Below, in pieces: positions 18,803 to 28,116 of a stretch of DNA of 64,000 nt. This stretch comes from Salinarimonadaceae bacterium. Its GTDB lineage: Bacteria; Pseudomonadota; Alphaproteobacteria; Rhizobiales; Beijerinckiaceae. Numbering within the stretch: position 1 is the first letter of the stretch; every line of letters begins with the position of its first letter. The translations under genes were made by a program, and so were the position numbers. Where the stretch lies: positions 1 to 64,000 of the forward strand of contig REDO01000062.1 of the NCBI GenBank assembly GCA_007693435.1, written 5' to 3'. Under the pieces are notes generated by a model. It had not been told where the DNA came from and ran no database searches. It saw only the letters and a program-made list of their open reading frames with translations.

Positions 18803-19108
18803 GATCATCCGCGCTGTCTGCGATTTCGTTCCGCTACCGGGGGAATGATCGGGTGGTTCAAGCACGAAACTGATCAAGGCCCGCAGGCGGCTCAGTGGTG
18901 ATGGCTCATGCGCTGTTGGGACGCCTTGCCGGCATTAAAGAACGCCCTTCTGTGGTTTTCGGTTGATGACCTTCGCCCGTTCCGCCGCAGCGCTTGAAAG
19001 CGTTGCGGAAAAAGGCCATCTACCAGTCTGCTGTCGCTTGGATTCGGCCTTCGCGCCGTTCCCGGTTCGCGACCGTATATACCCGCGTCCCGACGAGAAA
19101 GACCGACA
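18803..19108 (+). other. gyrA upstream region, no gene seen
   Basis: These 306 bases before gyrA contain no convincing coding frame. At 18986-19007 a 9-bp hairpin forms from CGCAGCGCT and AGCGTTGCG around TGAA, about 100 bases before the gyrA start. It may lie in the mRNA leader. No clear -35/-10 pair could be assigned. Confidence 0.4.
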
Positions 19109-21922
19109 TTGGCCGAGAATGACACCCGCCCCGGCGAGCCGCCTTCCGGCGGCGATGTGAAGACCATCTCCATCGTCGACGAGATGAAGAAGTCGTATCT
19201 CGATTACGCGATGAGCGTGATCGTTTCGCGCGCCCTGCCTGATGCGCGTGACGGCCTCAAGCCTGTGCACCGGCGCATCCTCTTCGCGATGCACGAGAAC
19301 GGCTATCTGCCTGAAAAGCCCTACGTGAAATGCGCTCGCGTCGTCGGCGACGTGATGGGCAAGTACCATCCGCACGGCGACCAGGCGATTTACGACGCGC
19401 TCGTGCGCATGGCGCAGGGCTTCTCGATGCGCATCCCGCTCATCGACGGCCAGGGCAATTTCGGCTCGATCGATGGCGATCCGGCTGCGGCCATGCGCTA
19501 CACCGAGTGCCGGCTCGCAAGGCCGGCCATCGCGCTCCTCGACGACATCGACAAGGACACGGTCGATTTCGGCGACAACTACGACGGCAAGGAGAAAGAA
19601 CCGCTGGTCATTCCGGCGCGGTTCCCGAACCTGCTCGTCAACGGCGCGGGCGGCATCGCCGTCGGCATGGCGACGAACATTCCGCCGCATAATCTGGGCG
19701 AAGTGATCGACGCCTGCCTCGCCTATATCGCCGACCCTTCGATTTCGGTCGACGATCTGATCGAGATCGTCCCCGGCCCCGATTTCCCGACCGCCGGGCT
19801 CATTCTCGGACGCGCGGGCGCGCGCTCGGCCTACCATACGGGCCGCGGCTCGATCCTCATGCGCGCGAAATCCGAGATCGAGGTGGTTCGCAAGGAGCGC
19901 GAGGCGATCATCTTCACCGAGATTCCGTATCAGGTGAACAAATCCACGCTGATCGAGCGCATCGCCGATCTTGTGCGCGAAAAGCGGATCGAGGGCATCT
20001 CGGACCTTCGCGACGAATCCGACCGCGACGGCATGCGCATCGTCGTCGAGCTGAAGCGCGACGCTGTCGCCGACGTCGTCCTGAACCAGCTCTACCGCTA
20101 CACCTCGCTCCAGACCTCCTTCGGCGCCAACATGGTCGCGCTGAACGGCGGGCGTCCGGAGACGATGAACCTGCGCGACCTGATCAAGGCTTTCGTGGAT
20201 TTCCGCGAAGTCGTCGTCAGCCGTCGCACCAAGTATCTGCTCACCAAGGCGCGCGACCGCGCTCATGTCCTGTGCGGTCTCGCGATCGCGGTGGCGAATA
20301 TCGACGAGGTGATCCGCCTCATCCGCACCGCGCCCGATCCGAACGCCGCGCGCGAGGCGTTGATGGATCGCGACTGGCCCGCTTTCGACATCGCGCCGCT
20401 GATCGCTCTCGTCGACGACCCGCTGCATCGCGTCGCCGAGGACGGCACCTATCGCCTATCCGAGACGCAGGCCCGCGCCATCCTCGATCTGCGCCTTCAG
20501 CGCCTCACGGCGCTCGGCCGCGACGAGATCGGCGAGGAGCTGCAGAAGCTCGCCGAGGAAATTCGCGACTACCTCGATATCCTGCGCTCGCGTGCGCGGA
20601 TCATGGAGATCATCCGCGACGAACTGGCGACCGTTCGCGAGAATTTCGCGACGCCGCGCAGGACGCAGATCATCGAGTGGGATTCCGATTTCGACGACGA
20701 GGATCTGATCCAGCGCGAGGACATGGTCGTCACCGTCTCGCATGCCGGCTACGTCAAGCGCGTCCCGCTCTCGACCTACCGGGCGCAGCGGCGCGGCGGC
20801 AAGGGCCGCTCCGGCATGACGACGCGCGACGAGGATTTCGTGACGCGGCTGTTCGTGGCGAGCACGCACACGCCGGTCCTGTTCTTCACGTCGCGCGGAC
20901 AGGTCTACAAGGAAAAGGTCTGGCGTCTGCCGCTCGCGGCCCCGAACGCGAAGGGCAAGGCGCTCGTCAACATCCTGCCGATCCAGCAGGGCGAGCGGAT
21001 CACCACGATCATGCCGCTGCCCGAGGACGAAGACACCTGGGACAATTACGACGTGATGTTCGCCACCGCCAAGGGCAACGTCCGCCGCAACAAGCTCTCC
21101 GACTTCGTCAACGTCAACCGCGCCGGCAAGATCGCCATGAAGCTCGACGAGGGTGATTCCATCGTAGACGTTCAGGTCTGTTCGGAGGACGACGACGTTC
21201 TGCTGACGACCGCCAAGGGCCAGTGCATTCGCTTCGCCGTGCCGGAAGTCCGCGTCTTCAAGGGGCGCGACTCGACGGGCGTGCGCGGAATATCGCTCGC
21301 CGCCGGCGACACGGTCATCTCGCTTGCGATCCTGCGCCATGTCTCCGCCAGCGCCGACGAGCGCCAGGCCTATCTGAAGCAGGCGGCCGCCATGCGCCGG
21401 GCCTCGGACGTGGAGGCGGATGAGGGCGTCGCGGCCCCCGCCGTCGATGGCGAGGAGGTCGCCGAGATCACGTTGTCCCCGGAGCGCTACATCGAGATGG
21501 GGGCGGCCGAGCAATTCGTCCTGACGCTCTCCGTCAATGGCTACGGCAAGCGCAGTTCGGCCTATGAGTATCGCGTCACGGGTCGTGGCGGCAAAGGCAT
21601 CGTCGCGATGGTGACGAACGACCGCAATGGCCAGCTCGTTTCCGCATTCCCCGTCGAGAGCCACGATCAGCTCATGCTGATCACCGATCGCGGCCAGACG
21701 ATCCGCGTGCCCGTCGAGGGCATCCGTATCGCCGGGCGCTCGACCCAAGGCGTGATCGTTTTCAACACCGCCGACGACGAGCGCGTCGTTTCCGTGGAGC
21801 ATATCGAGGCTGACGCCGCCGACGTCGTTGACGGCGACATCGACGGCGGGATCGCCGGAGAGGGGCCCGGCGAGGGGCCCGGAGAGGGTCCTTCGGGCGA
21901 AGAACCGGATGCAGAGGCCTGA
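19109..21922 (+). CDS. gyrA: DNA gyrase subunit A
   Basis: GyrA carries the DNA breakage-reunion activity of gyrase. The 937-residue protein starts at TTG and opens with [20 protein letters not shown]. The catalytic tyrosine is Y131 in [11 protein letters not shown]. The C-terminal wrapping domain carries the GyrA box QRRGGKG, which marks it as gyrase rather than topoisomerase IV. The quinolone-determining loop reads [13 protein letters not shown], so the position equivalent to E. coli Ser83 is Gln92, while the Asp87 equivalent is kept. The tail ends with short acidic GEGP repeats. It is followed by coaD. Confidence 0.97.
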   Translation: MAENDTRPGEPPSGGDVKTISIVDEMKKSYLDYAMSVIVSRALPDARDGLKPVHRRILFAMHENGYLPEKPYVKCARVVGDVMGKYHPHGDQAIYDALVRMAQGFSMRIPLIDGQGNFGSIDGDPAAAMRYTECRLARPAIALLDDIDKDTVDFGDNYDGKEKEPLVIPARFPNLLVNGAGGIAVGMATNIPPHNLGEVIDACLAYIADPSISVDDLIEIVPGPDFPTAGLILGRAGARSAYHTGRGSILMRAKSEIEVVRKEREAIIFTEIPYQVNKSTLIERIADLVREKRIEGISDLRDESDRDGMRIVVELKRDAVADVVLNQLYRYTSLQTSFGANMVALNGGRPETMNLRDLIKAFVDFREVVVSRRTKYLLTKARDRAHVLCGLAIAVANIDEVIRLIRTAPDPNAAREALMDRDWPAFDIAPLIALVDDPLHRVAEDGTYRLSETQARAILDLRLQRLTALGRDEIGEELQKLAEEIRDYLDILRSRARIMEIIRDELATVRENFATPRRTQIIEWDSDFDDEDLIQREDMVVTVSHAGYVKRVPLSTYRAQRRGGKGRSGMTTRDEDFVTRLFVASTHTPVLFFTSRGQVYKEKVWRLPLAAPNAKGKALVNILPIQQGERITTIMPLPEDEDTWDNYDVMFATAKGNVRRNKLSDFVNVNRAGKIAMKLDEGDSIVDVQVCSEDDDVLLTTAKGQCIRFAVPEVRVFKGRDSTGVRGISLAAGDTVISLAILRHVSASADERQAYLKQAAAMRRASDVEADEGVAAPAVDGEEVAEITLSPERYIEMGAAEQFVLTLSVNGYGKRSSAYEYRVTGRGGKGIVAMVTNDRNGQLVSAFPVESHDQLMLITDRGQTIRVPVEGIRIAGRSTQGVIVFNTADDERVVSVEHIEADAADVVDGDIDGGIAGEGPGEGPGEGPSGEEPDAEA

Positions 21923-21988
21923 GCGGCCCCGGTTTCACTGTCGCGCGGCGCTTGTAGGGCGTCGCGCGACGGGCTAAGCCTTCCCCTC

Positions 21989-22504
21989 ATGACGCAGACG
22001 AGCCGCCCCCGCACCGCCCTCTACACTGGATCCTTCGATCCCGTTACGAACGGCCATCTCGACGTGATCGCCCAAGGCGCGCGGCTCGTCGACCGGATCG
22101 TGCTCGCCATCGGCGTTCACCCGGGCAAGTCGCCGCTTTTCTCGCCGGACGAGAAGGCGGAGATGCTGCGGGAGGTCTGCGCCCCGGTCGCCGCGCGCGA
22201 GGGCGTTGAGCTCGCGGTCACCACCTTCGGAGACCTCGCCGTCGACGCCGCCCGACGCGAGGGCGCGAGCGTCGTCCTGCGCGGCCTGCGCGACGGCTCC
22301 GATCTCGATTACGAAATGCAGATGGCTGGAATGAACGCCGCGATGGCGCCCGAAATCCAGACGGTGTTTCTTCCCGCTTCGCCGAGCGTGCGCCATATCA
22401 CCGCCACCCTCGTGCGCCAGATCGCGGCAATGGGGGGCGACGTCACGCCCTTCGCGCCGGTGGCCGTCGCGACGCGTCTGCGCGCGAAATTCGCCGGCCG
22501 CTAG
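21989..22504 (+). CDS. coaD: Phosphopantetheine adenylyltransferase
   Basis: CoaD transfers AMP from ATP to 4'-phosphopantetheine, the penultimate step of coenzyme A synthesis. The 171-residue length fits the family. The nucleotidyltransferase signature is [17 protein letters not shown], with the TxGH histidine. [20 protein letters not shown] and the late [14 protein letters not shown] (in place of the usual ISSTLVR) are the other family blocks. It lies 66 bp after gyrA and upstream of the two cyclophilin genes; this order is common in the group. Confidence 0.96.
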   Translation: MTQTSRPRTALYTGSFDPVTNGHLDVIAQGARLVDRIVLAIGVHPGKSPLFSPDEKAEMLREVCAPVAAREGVELAVTTFGDLAVDAARREGASVVLRGLRDGSDLDYEMQMAGMNAAMAPEIQTVFLPASPSVRHITATLVRQIAAMGGDVTPFAPVAVATRLRAKFAGR

Positions 22505-22532
22505 TTTGTCCGCGCTTCCAAGGAGCATCTTG

Positions 22533-23072
22533 ATGAAATCACTCTACCTCGCAGCAGCTCTCGTCTTCGCTTCGTTCGGCGTCGCGCAGGCTCAGGCGAA
22601 CGATCCGCAGAACACGCTCGTGATGGAAACGCCGCACGGCGAGGTGACGATCGCGCTGCGCCCCGATCTCGCTCCCGGCCATGCGGAGCGCCTCGTGACG
22701 CTGACCCGCCAGGGTTTCTACGACGGCGTGCCGTTCCATCGAGTCATCGAAGGCTTCATGGCCCAGACCGGCGATCCGACGGGCACCGGCATGGGCAGCT
22801 CGGAACTTCCGGACCTGCAGGCAGAGTTTTCGCGCGAGCCTTTCGTGCGCGGCGCGGTCGGCATGGCGCGTGCGCAGAGCCCCCATTCCGCCAACAGCCA
22901 GTTCTTCATCGTCTATGGCGACGCGGCCTGGCTCAACGGCGACTACACCTATATCGGTCAGGTCGTGTCGGGCATGGAGGCCGTCGACGCGATCCGCAAG
23001 GGCGACGTGGAAGGCGGCATGGTGACGAACCCGGACCGCATCGTATCGATGACGGTGCTGGCCGACCGCTGA
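22533..23072 (+). CDS. Exported cyclophilin-type peptidyl-prolyl isomerase
   Basis: From the ATG at 22533, preceded by AAGGAG, the product has 179 residues with a Sec signal peptide, MKSLYLAAALVFASFGVAQAQA. It therefore acts in the periplasm, speeding cis-trans isomerisation of proline bonds. The cyclophilin core has PFHRVIEGFMAQTGDPTGTG, GAVGMARAQSPHSANSQFFI and a late WLNGDYTYIGQV. Compared with classical cyclophilins the loop is compact, as in bacterial PpiB-like enzymes. It is followed 40 bp later by a cytosolic paralogue with nearly the same core, so the pair looks like a tandem duplication. Confidence 0.93.
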   Translation: MKSLYLAAALVFASFGVAQAQANDPQNTLVMETPHGEVTIALRPDLAPGHAERLVTLTRQGFYDGVPFHRVIEGFMAQTGDPTGTGMGSSELPDLQAEFSREPFVRGAVGMARAQSPHSANSQFFIVYGDAAWLNGDYTYIGQVVSGMEAVDAIRKGDVEGGMVTNPDRIVSMTVLADR

Positions 23073-23112
23073 CGCTCGAAACCACGCATTCACGAAGAGA
23101 AGGGTTGAACAT

Positions 23113-23580
23113 ATGGCCGACGCCGCAAACACCATCATCATGGAGACGACGAAGGGCAGCGTGACGATCGCTCTGCGTCCCGATCTCGCGCCCGGCCATG
23201 TCGAGCGCATCAAGACGCTCTCACGGCAGGGTTTCTACGACGGGGTGCCGTTCCACCGCGTGATCGAGGGCTTCATGGCGCAGACGGGCGACCCGACCGG
23301 CACCGGCATGGGCGGCTCCGAGCTTCCCGACCTTCCGGCCGAATTCAACGCCGAACCGCATGTGCGCGGCGTCTGCTCGATGGCGCGCTCGCAGAACCCG
23401 AATTCGGCCAACAGCCAGTTCTTCATCTGCTTCGGCGACGCCCGCTTCCTCGACAAGCAGTATACGGTATGGGGCAAGGTCACCGAGGGCATGGATGTAA
23501 TCGATCAGATCAAGCGCGGCGAGCCCGTGCGCGATCCTGACCAGATCCTCTCGATGAAGGTCGCCGCCGACGCCGCGTGA
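23113..23580 (+). CDS. Cytosolic cyclophilin-type peptidyl-prolyl isomerase
   Basis: This 155-residue cyclophilin lacks a signal peptide. It starts directly with ADAANTIIMETTKGSVTIAL, which aligns with the mature part of the preceding protein. The catalytic segment PFHRVIEGFMAQTGDPTGTG is identical in the two, and NSANSQFFICFGD follows. GAAGAGAAGG precedes the start. The two genes are probably cotranscribed, giving one isomerase for each compartment. No clean intrinsic terminator follows; instead there is a run of hairpins. Confidence 0.93.
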   Translation: MADAANTIIMETTKGSVTIALRPDLAPGHVERIKTLSRQGFYDGVPFHRVIEGFMAQTGDPTGTGMGGSELPDLPAEFNAEPHVRGVCSMARSQNPNSANSQFFICFGDARFLDKQYTVWGKVTEGMDVIDQIKRGEPVRDPDQILSMKVAADAA

Positions 23581-23630
23581 GCGGCGAGGTCTGACCGAAA
23601 GCGGAGTTCCGACCGAACAGCCGCAGAAAA

Positions 23631-23696
23631 CCCTCCCCGGAGGGATGGTGGGCGAGGTGTTTCGCGCGATGGCGCGAAGGGGCTTCACACGCCCCT
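23631..23696. repeat. Cluster of three short hairpins between ppi and DAHP synthase genes
   Basis: Three inverted repeats lie in 66 bp: CCCTCC/GGAGGG (23631-23644), TTCGCGC-GATG-GCGCGAA (23661-23678) and AGGGGC/GCCCCT with a 7-base loop (23678-23696). On the minus strand the first is followed by TTTT. It may be a REP-like dispersed element, an mRNA 3'-end structure for the cyclophilins, or a leader element. The rest of the 354-bp gap (23581-23934) shows no gene. Confidence 0.45.
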
Positions 23697-23934
23697 CATA
23701 GCCGCATGCCGGCCGCTATCCGCGACAACCCGGGCCCGCGCGCCTCGCCCCGCTACAATTGGCGCGGCGTTTCCTTGTCGTGTGGCGGCGCGCGCCTTTC
23801 GCCCGATCCGCATTTGAAGAGCAAGCGAATGAAGCGGCTCGCCAAGAAAGCGCTTTGTCGTGTATAAGCCGCCCGGTCGACTGGAACGGAGGTTGGCGCG
23901 CCCCGAAAAGATCAGCGCGCCGGGGAGAGACAAG

Positions 23935-25320
23935 ATGACTGAACGCTGGACGCCCGAAAGCTGGAGAAACAAGCCCATCCAGCAGGTTCCGGCCTACGGG
24001 GACGCGGCCGCGCTGAGCGATATCGAGCGTCAGCTGGCCGGATTTCCGCCGCTCGTCTTCGCGGGCGAGGCGCGCAAGCTCAAGAAGCAGCTCGCCAAGG
24101 TCGCGGCCGGCGAGGCTTTCCTGCTCCAGGGCGGCGATTGCGCCGAGAGCTTCGCCGAGCACTCGGCCGACAATATCCGCGATTTCTTCCGCGTCTTTCT
24201 CCAGATGGCCGTCGTGCTCACCTTTGCGGGCTCCTGCCCGGTGGTGAAGGTCGGGCGTATCGCCGGCCAGTTCGCCAAGCCGCGCTCGGCCCCGACCGAG
24301 ACCGTGGACGGCGTCGAACTGCCGAGCTATCGCGGCGACATCATCAACCACATCGACTTCACGGCCGAGGGCCGGCAGGCGGATCCGCATCGCCAGCTCA
24401 AGGCCTATCGCCAGTCGGCCGCGACGCTCAATCTGATCCGGGCCTTCGCCACGGGCGGCTACGCCAATCTCGAGAACGCGCATCGCTGGATGCTGGGCTT
24501 CGTCAAGGACAGCCCGCAGGCCTCGCGCTACGCGGAGCTCGCCGAGCGCATCACCGAGACGATCGATTTCATGAGCGCGATCGGGATCAACCCCGAACAG
24601 CATCAGGAGATGCGCGTCACCGATTTCTACACCAGCCACGAGGCGCTGCTGCTCGGCTACGAGCAGGCGATGACGCGCGTCGACTCGACTTCGGGCGAGT
24701 ATTACGCGACCTCCGGCCACATGCTCTGGATCGGAGACCGTACGCGCCAGCCCGATCACGCGCATGTCGAGTTCATGCGCGGCGTCCGCAACCCGATCGG
24801 CGTAAAATGCGGTCCCTCGCTGACGCCCGACGGATTGCTGCGCCTGCTCGAGATCCTCGATCCGGAGAACGACGCGGGCCGCATGACGCTGATCTGCCGC
24901 TTCGGCGCGGACAAGGTGTTCGATCACCTGCCGACGCTCGTGCGCGCGGTGAAGCGGGAAGGGCGCAATGTCGTCTGGTCGTGCGATCCGATGCACGGCA
25001 ACACGATCAAGGCGGCTTCCGGCTACAAGACCCGGCCCTTCGATCAGATCATGCAGGAAGTGCGCAACTTCTTCGCGGTGCATCAGGCCGAGGGCACGCA
25101 TGCCGGCGGCGTCCACCTGGAAATGACGGGCAGCAACGTCACGGAATGCACCGGCGGCGCCCGCGCGCTCACCGACGCGGACCTTTCCGACCGCTACCAC
25201 ACCTATTGCGATCCGCGTCTCAACGCCGATCAGGCGCTCGACATCGCCTTCCTGACCGCCGAGCTCATCAAGAGCGAGCGGCAGGGCAAGGTTCGTCGTC
25301 AGACTGAAGCGGCGGAGTGA
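23935..25320 (+). CDS. Class II 3-deoxy-7-phosphoheptulonate (DAHP) synthase
   Basis: This enzyme joins phosphoenolpyruvate and erythrose 4-phosphate in the first step of the shikimate pathway. It is the plant/actinobacterial class II type, shown by [19 protein letters not shown] near the start, [31 protein letters not shown] and the metal/substrate segment [14 protein letters not shown] start it at the ATG at 23935 (461 residues) because GGGAGA precedes it and homologues begin here; the track start at 23860 adds a basic, unconserved leader. aroQ of the same pathway is at 57.7 kb, so the two genes are not clustered. Confidence 0.95.
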   Translation: MTERWTPESWRNKPIQQVPAYGDAAALSDIERQLAGFPPLVFAGEARKLKKQLAKVAAGEAFLLQGGDCAESFAEHSADNIRDFFRVFLQMAVVLTFAGSCPVVKVGRIAGQFAKPRSAPTETVDGVELPSYRGDIINHIDFTAEGRQADPHRQLKAYRQSAATLNLIRAFATGGYANLENAHRWMLGFVKDSPQASRYAELAERITETIDFMSAIGINPEQHQEMRVTDFYTSHEALLLGYEQAMTRVDSTSGEYYATSGHMLWIGDRTRQPDHAHVEFMRGVRNPIGVKCGPSLTPDGLLRLLEILDPENDAGRMTLICRFGADKVFDHLPTLVRAVKREGRNVVWSCDPMHGNTIKAASGYKTRPFDQIMQEVRNFFAVHQAEGTHAGGVHLEMTGSNVTECTGGARALTDADLSDRYHTYCDPRLNADQALDIAFLTAELIKSERQGKVRRQTEAAE

Positions 25321-25327
25321 CGTATAT

Positions 25328-26269
25328 TCAGGATTTGGCGCGCGCGCGGCCCGTTCCGGTCGCCGCCGCCAGAACCTGACGGGGCGTCAGCGCCGCCGGT
25401 CGACCGGCCAGACGATCGCGCTCCGCACGGCTTGTTTCCTCGGGCCGCGCTCCGGCTCGCCGAGGAAGGGCGATGCGCAGATCGAGGCTTGCCTCAAGCA
25501 GCCTGATCGCGACGGATCGCGGCGTTCGCCTCACGATTTCAACCTGCCCGAAAACCGCCGCGACGCTGCGCGCGATCTCCGGATCGAGCGTCAGGAACAC
25601 CCGGATGCAGACCTCTTCCGGCGCGCCGATCGCGACCAGCGCCAGCGCGAGCAGGTCGCGCCTTGCCCGCGACCCGAAGCGCCAGTCCGGCGTCGCGTTT
25701 CCAATTCCAAGCGCCATTGCGAGCCGGCCCCCGAACAGCGCGGCGTCGCGCGCAGCGGCGGCCCCCACGAGCCCGTTCAGGACTTCCCGCGACGGTCGCG
25801 CAAGCCCTGCGGGGGATGCTTCCGCGGATTCAGCCAGCGCCGACCGAATTCGCGCGCGGGCGGCTCTATCCGCCTGAAGATAGAGCCGCGCCGCCTCGCT
25901 GGCGGGGAGGTCGTCCCGCAACAGGAGCGCGCGCGCCAGCGCGCCGTCGTTCCGGGCGCGATCGACAAGCGACTGCAACTCCCGACCCTGCGCCTCGAAA
26001 CCCTCGACCTTTTCGAGAAGACGCAGCACCGGCTCGGGAGTTTCCCGAAGGCGCGCCACGCGTCGAGCGACGTATGTCAGCGTGTCGTCATCGGACTGGG
26101 GCAGGATCGCGAGGGCGAACGTCTCGAAGACCGCGACGGCGTCGGAATCCCGGACCGGGGCCGAGGCGAACAGATCGGCCTGAACGCGCAGCAGCACCGG
26201 ACCCAGCGCGGCGTTCGTCTCTTTCGTGAGACGCGTCAGGCGGATCAGATCGTGAGAGCTTGGCAGCAT
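25328..26269 (-). CDS. DUF2336-like alpha-helical repeat protein
   Basis: This 313-residue protein is nearly all alpha-helical, rich in alanine, leucine and arginine, with no signal peptide or membrane segment. It resembles the alphaproteobacterial DUF2336 family: an N-terminal VLLRVQADLFASAP segment, then helical repeats with VFETFALAILPQSDDDTLTYVARRVARL, where family members count HEAT-like helices. The function of the family is poorly defined and I assign none. It converges with the DAHP synthase gene. A CtrA-like half-match (TTAG-N7-TTAA) lies about 50-65 bp upstream of its start. Confidence 0.6.
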   Translation of the reverse strand: MLPSSHDLIRLTRLTKETNAALGPVLLRVQADLFASAPVRDSDAVAVFETFALAILPQSDDDTLTYVARRVARLRETPEPVLRLLEKVEGFEAQGRELQSLVDRARNDGALARALLLRDDLPASEAARLYLQADRAARARIRSALAESAEASPAGLARPSREVLNGLVGAAAARDAALFGGRLAMALGIGNATPDWRFGSRARRDLLALALVAIGAPEEVCIRVFLTLDPEIARSVAAVFGQVEIVRRTPRSVAIRLLEASLDLRIALPRRAGARPEETSRAERDRLAGRPAALTPRQVLAAATGTGRARAKS

Positions 26270-26477
26270 GGGCCGGACTGGCGAGAGGTCGTCGTTAACG
26301 AAACTTAGACAAAGCCGGTTAGCATCCCCTTAATGCTTGACGCTATCTAAGGTAGATTACGGGTAGAAGCAGGAGTTGATCCAAATGGATGCGGTGGCGT
26401 CAACGAAGCGTTAACCATAAGCGACGCATCTTGCGGCATGCGACGCTGACGGCGTGTTTCGACCGGGAGTGGGTGCG

Positions 26478-26699
26478 ATGGAAGACGTACAGATCAGAAT
26501 GATCGTAGCAGGCCGCAGTAACCGGGCCGCTGCTTCGGTCGTGGACATTCGCGATTTCGCAAGAGCGTCCAGGGACAACTCTGGCGATGGCGCGCGCGGC
26601 GTTGTTCTGCTTTTCACCGGGGTCCGCTATGAGCGCCAGATCGAACCGGGAGACCCGGTCTCCGGCAAAGGGCAGGGAAGGCGCAGGCGCCGTCGTTGA
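26478..26699 (+). CDS. Short conserved-looking protein with LLFTGVRYER motif
   Basis: From the ATG at 26478 the product has 73 residues with no signal peptide. It contains GVVLLFTGVRYERQ, a signature I recall from short uncharacterised Hyphomicrobiales proteins, and an arginine-rich end (GQGRRRRRR). The 5' part is preceded by GGGAGTGGG. The last 71 bases overlap the start of the next gene in another frame. Function is unknown. The main doubt is whether the overlap reflects two real genes; the motif favours it. Confidence 0.55.
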   Translation: MEDVQIRMIVAGRSNRAAASVVDIRDFARASRDNSGDGARGVVLLFTGVRYERQIEPGDPVSGKGQGRRRRRR

Positions 26700-27513
26700 C
26701 GCCATTCGCCCTAGCCGGGTCCTCGCGCCGTTCGCACTCGTCTTCGCCTGCCTCCTTTTAGCCGCCTGCGCCCGCACCGGCGATTTCGGCCGGCCCGTTC
26801 CAAACATCGTCAACGATACGGTTCTCCCCTTCGCCGGAGGCGTCGTCGCAACGGCGCGCGGAGAAGCGGTTTCGCATTTCATGCTGACCGACGACGAGCG
26901 CGAATTGCGCGATCGCGCCTGGCGCTTTCTGATGCCGGCGCATGAGCGCGCGTATTTCCAGCGGATGGTCGCCAAACTATCCCGCACGCGCGTGCTTCCG
27001 CGCATGGCGTGGCGCGGTGACCAGGAGGCCTATCTGCGGCCTTTGCTCTGGTCTCGCGGGGTGTCGCCGGCTCCCCTGTTCCGGCGCATCGGAGAGGACG
27101 CCTCCGCCGATCGCATCCTGATCGCCTCGTTCGTCGCGCTCGCGCGTAGCGTCGTCGAAAGCGACGACGCTCGGCTTGTGCTCATGGTGAGGGTGCAGGA
27201 ACTACCCGAGGGCGACGCACAGGCGGCGGCGGCCCGCATCGCCGAGAACCGATGTCTGGTCGCATGGGTGCGGGCGGAGGCCGAGAGCCGCGCGTCGCTC
27301 TACCGCCACGCACTGGAACGTCTCGTCGTCGAGGCGCCTCAGATCGAGGGCGCGTCGGCGGAGCGGGAAGTCATCGCCCTCGAAGCGGCGCTCGGAATGT
27401 TCGAATATGTCGGCATTGAACCGCTCCGGGAAGGGCGCTGCGAGCATGACGCTGCGGGCGTTGCCGGCGCTCCGTCGGATTCGTTGGTGTTGTCCGATTT
27501 CATCAAACGTTGA
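26629..27513 (+). CDS. Putative lipoprotein of unknown function
   Basis: The ATG at 26629 gives 294 residues. After a long basic N-terminal region comes a hydrophobic stretch, LAPFALVFACLLLAAC, whose last four residues form a lipobox, so the mature protein would be lipidated at that cysteine. The remainder is soluble and mixed in structure (for example DDERELRDRAWRFLMPAHERAYFQ and LFRRIGEDASADRILIASF). I recognise no domain. No start codon lies closer to the hydrophobic core in this frame, so the N-terminal region of about 30 residues and the overlap with the preceding gene are forced. It converges with the DUF1254 gene. Confidence 0.7.
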   Translation: MSARSNRETRSPAKGREGAGAVVDAIRPSRVLAPFALVFACLLLAACARTGDFGRPVPNIVNDTVLPFAGGVVATARGEAVSHFMLTDDERELRDRAWRFLMPAHERAYFQRMVAKLSRTRVLPRMAWRGDQEAYLRPLLWSRGVSPAPLFRRIGEDASADRILIASFVALARSVVESDDARLVLMVRVQELPEGDAQAAAARIAENRCLVAWVRAEAESRASLYRHALERLVVEAPQIEGASAEREVIALEAALGMFEYVGIEPLREGRCEHDAAGVAGAPSDSLVLSDFIKR

Positions 27514-27519
27514 AAGAAG

Positions 27520-28116
27520 TCAGGATTCCAGGTCCTCGATCGGCGCTATCGTGCAGCTGGCTTGCCGGGCTGCCGCGAGAGCGCGTCCCGCGAGGCTGGG
27601 ACGGGGGGCGAGGACGCGGATCACGGCGAAGCCGCGCGATTCCGGCGCGATGACCTCAATGGCGGGATCCTGCTCCTTGGGCTCCGCGTCGGTCTCGGTT
27701 TGCAGCGCGCGCAAGGCGATCACCTGGTTCCGCTGTTCCGGGGTCATGACGACGATGTCGAGCTCGCTGTTGATCGCGGCCCTGTCGGTCACCGCGAAGA
27801 AAGCGCCGGCGCCTCGGGAATGCAGCGAAACGGACTGGAACGGCGCGTTGGTTCCAGCCGTGAAGCGGAAGGGGCCCTCCGCGAGATCATAGGCGCAAGC
27901 GGCGACGGCGATAGCCGGGTCGTGACGCGGCAGCCATGTCTCGTGGCCGGGGCCAGCGATCAGTTTGGCGTTCTCCAAGCGCGCCGATTCCGCCAGTCTG
28001 GCGGCCGCGTGGCGTTCCGAGAACAGCGGGATCATGAGAATCGTGGCCAGATGGGTGATGATCGCGAGCACGAGGCCGCAAAGCGTTGCAAAGGCGAAAC
28101 GAGAGAACGGGTTCAC
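27520..28116 (-). CDS. DUF1254-domain membrane-anchored protein
   Basis: This 198-residue protein has one N-terminal membrane helix (FATLCGLVLAIITHLATILMIPLF) and a periplasmic part matching the short DUF1254 form: ERHAAARL, AACAYDLAEGPFRFTAG and FFAVTDRAAINSELDIVVMT. In many bacteria DUF1254 and DUF1214 are fused; here they are two proteins encoded side by side. Its ATG overlaps the DUF1214 stop by four bases, so translation is coupled. The operon starts with a PBP1A-like peptidoglycan synthase, suggesting an envelope role, but that is inference. Confidence 0.75.
   Translation of the reverse strand: MNPFSRFAFATLCGLVLAIITHLATILMIPLFSERHAAARLAESARLENAKLIAGPGHETWLPRHDPAIAVAACAYDLAEGPFRFTAGTNAPFQSVSLHSRGAGAFFAVTDRAAINSELDIVVMTPEQRNQVIALRALQTETDAEPKEQDPAIEVIAPESRGFAVIRVLAPRPSLAGRALAAARQASCTIAPIEDLES

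Noticed and set aside
18660-18848. 62-codon ORF in the sRNA interval
   Set aside because: No ribosome binding site, AT-rich codon use unlike the neighbours, and it runs straight through the terminator hairpin and its T-run.
23627-23644. Minus-strand intrinsic terminator
   Set aside because: The stem is short with a two- to four-base loop and there is no minus-strand gene upstream; I kept it only as part of the hairpin cluster.
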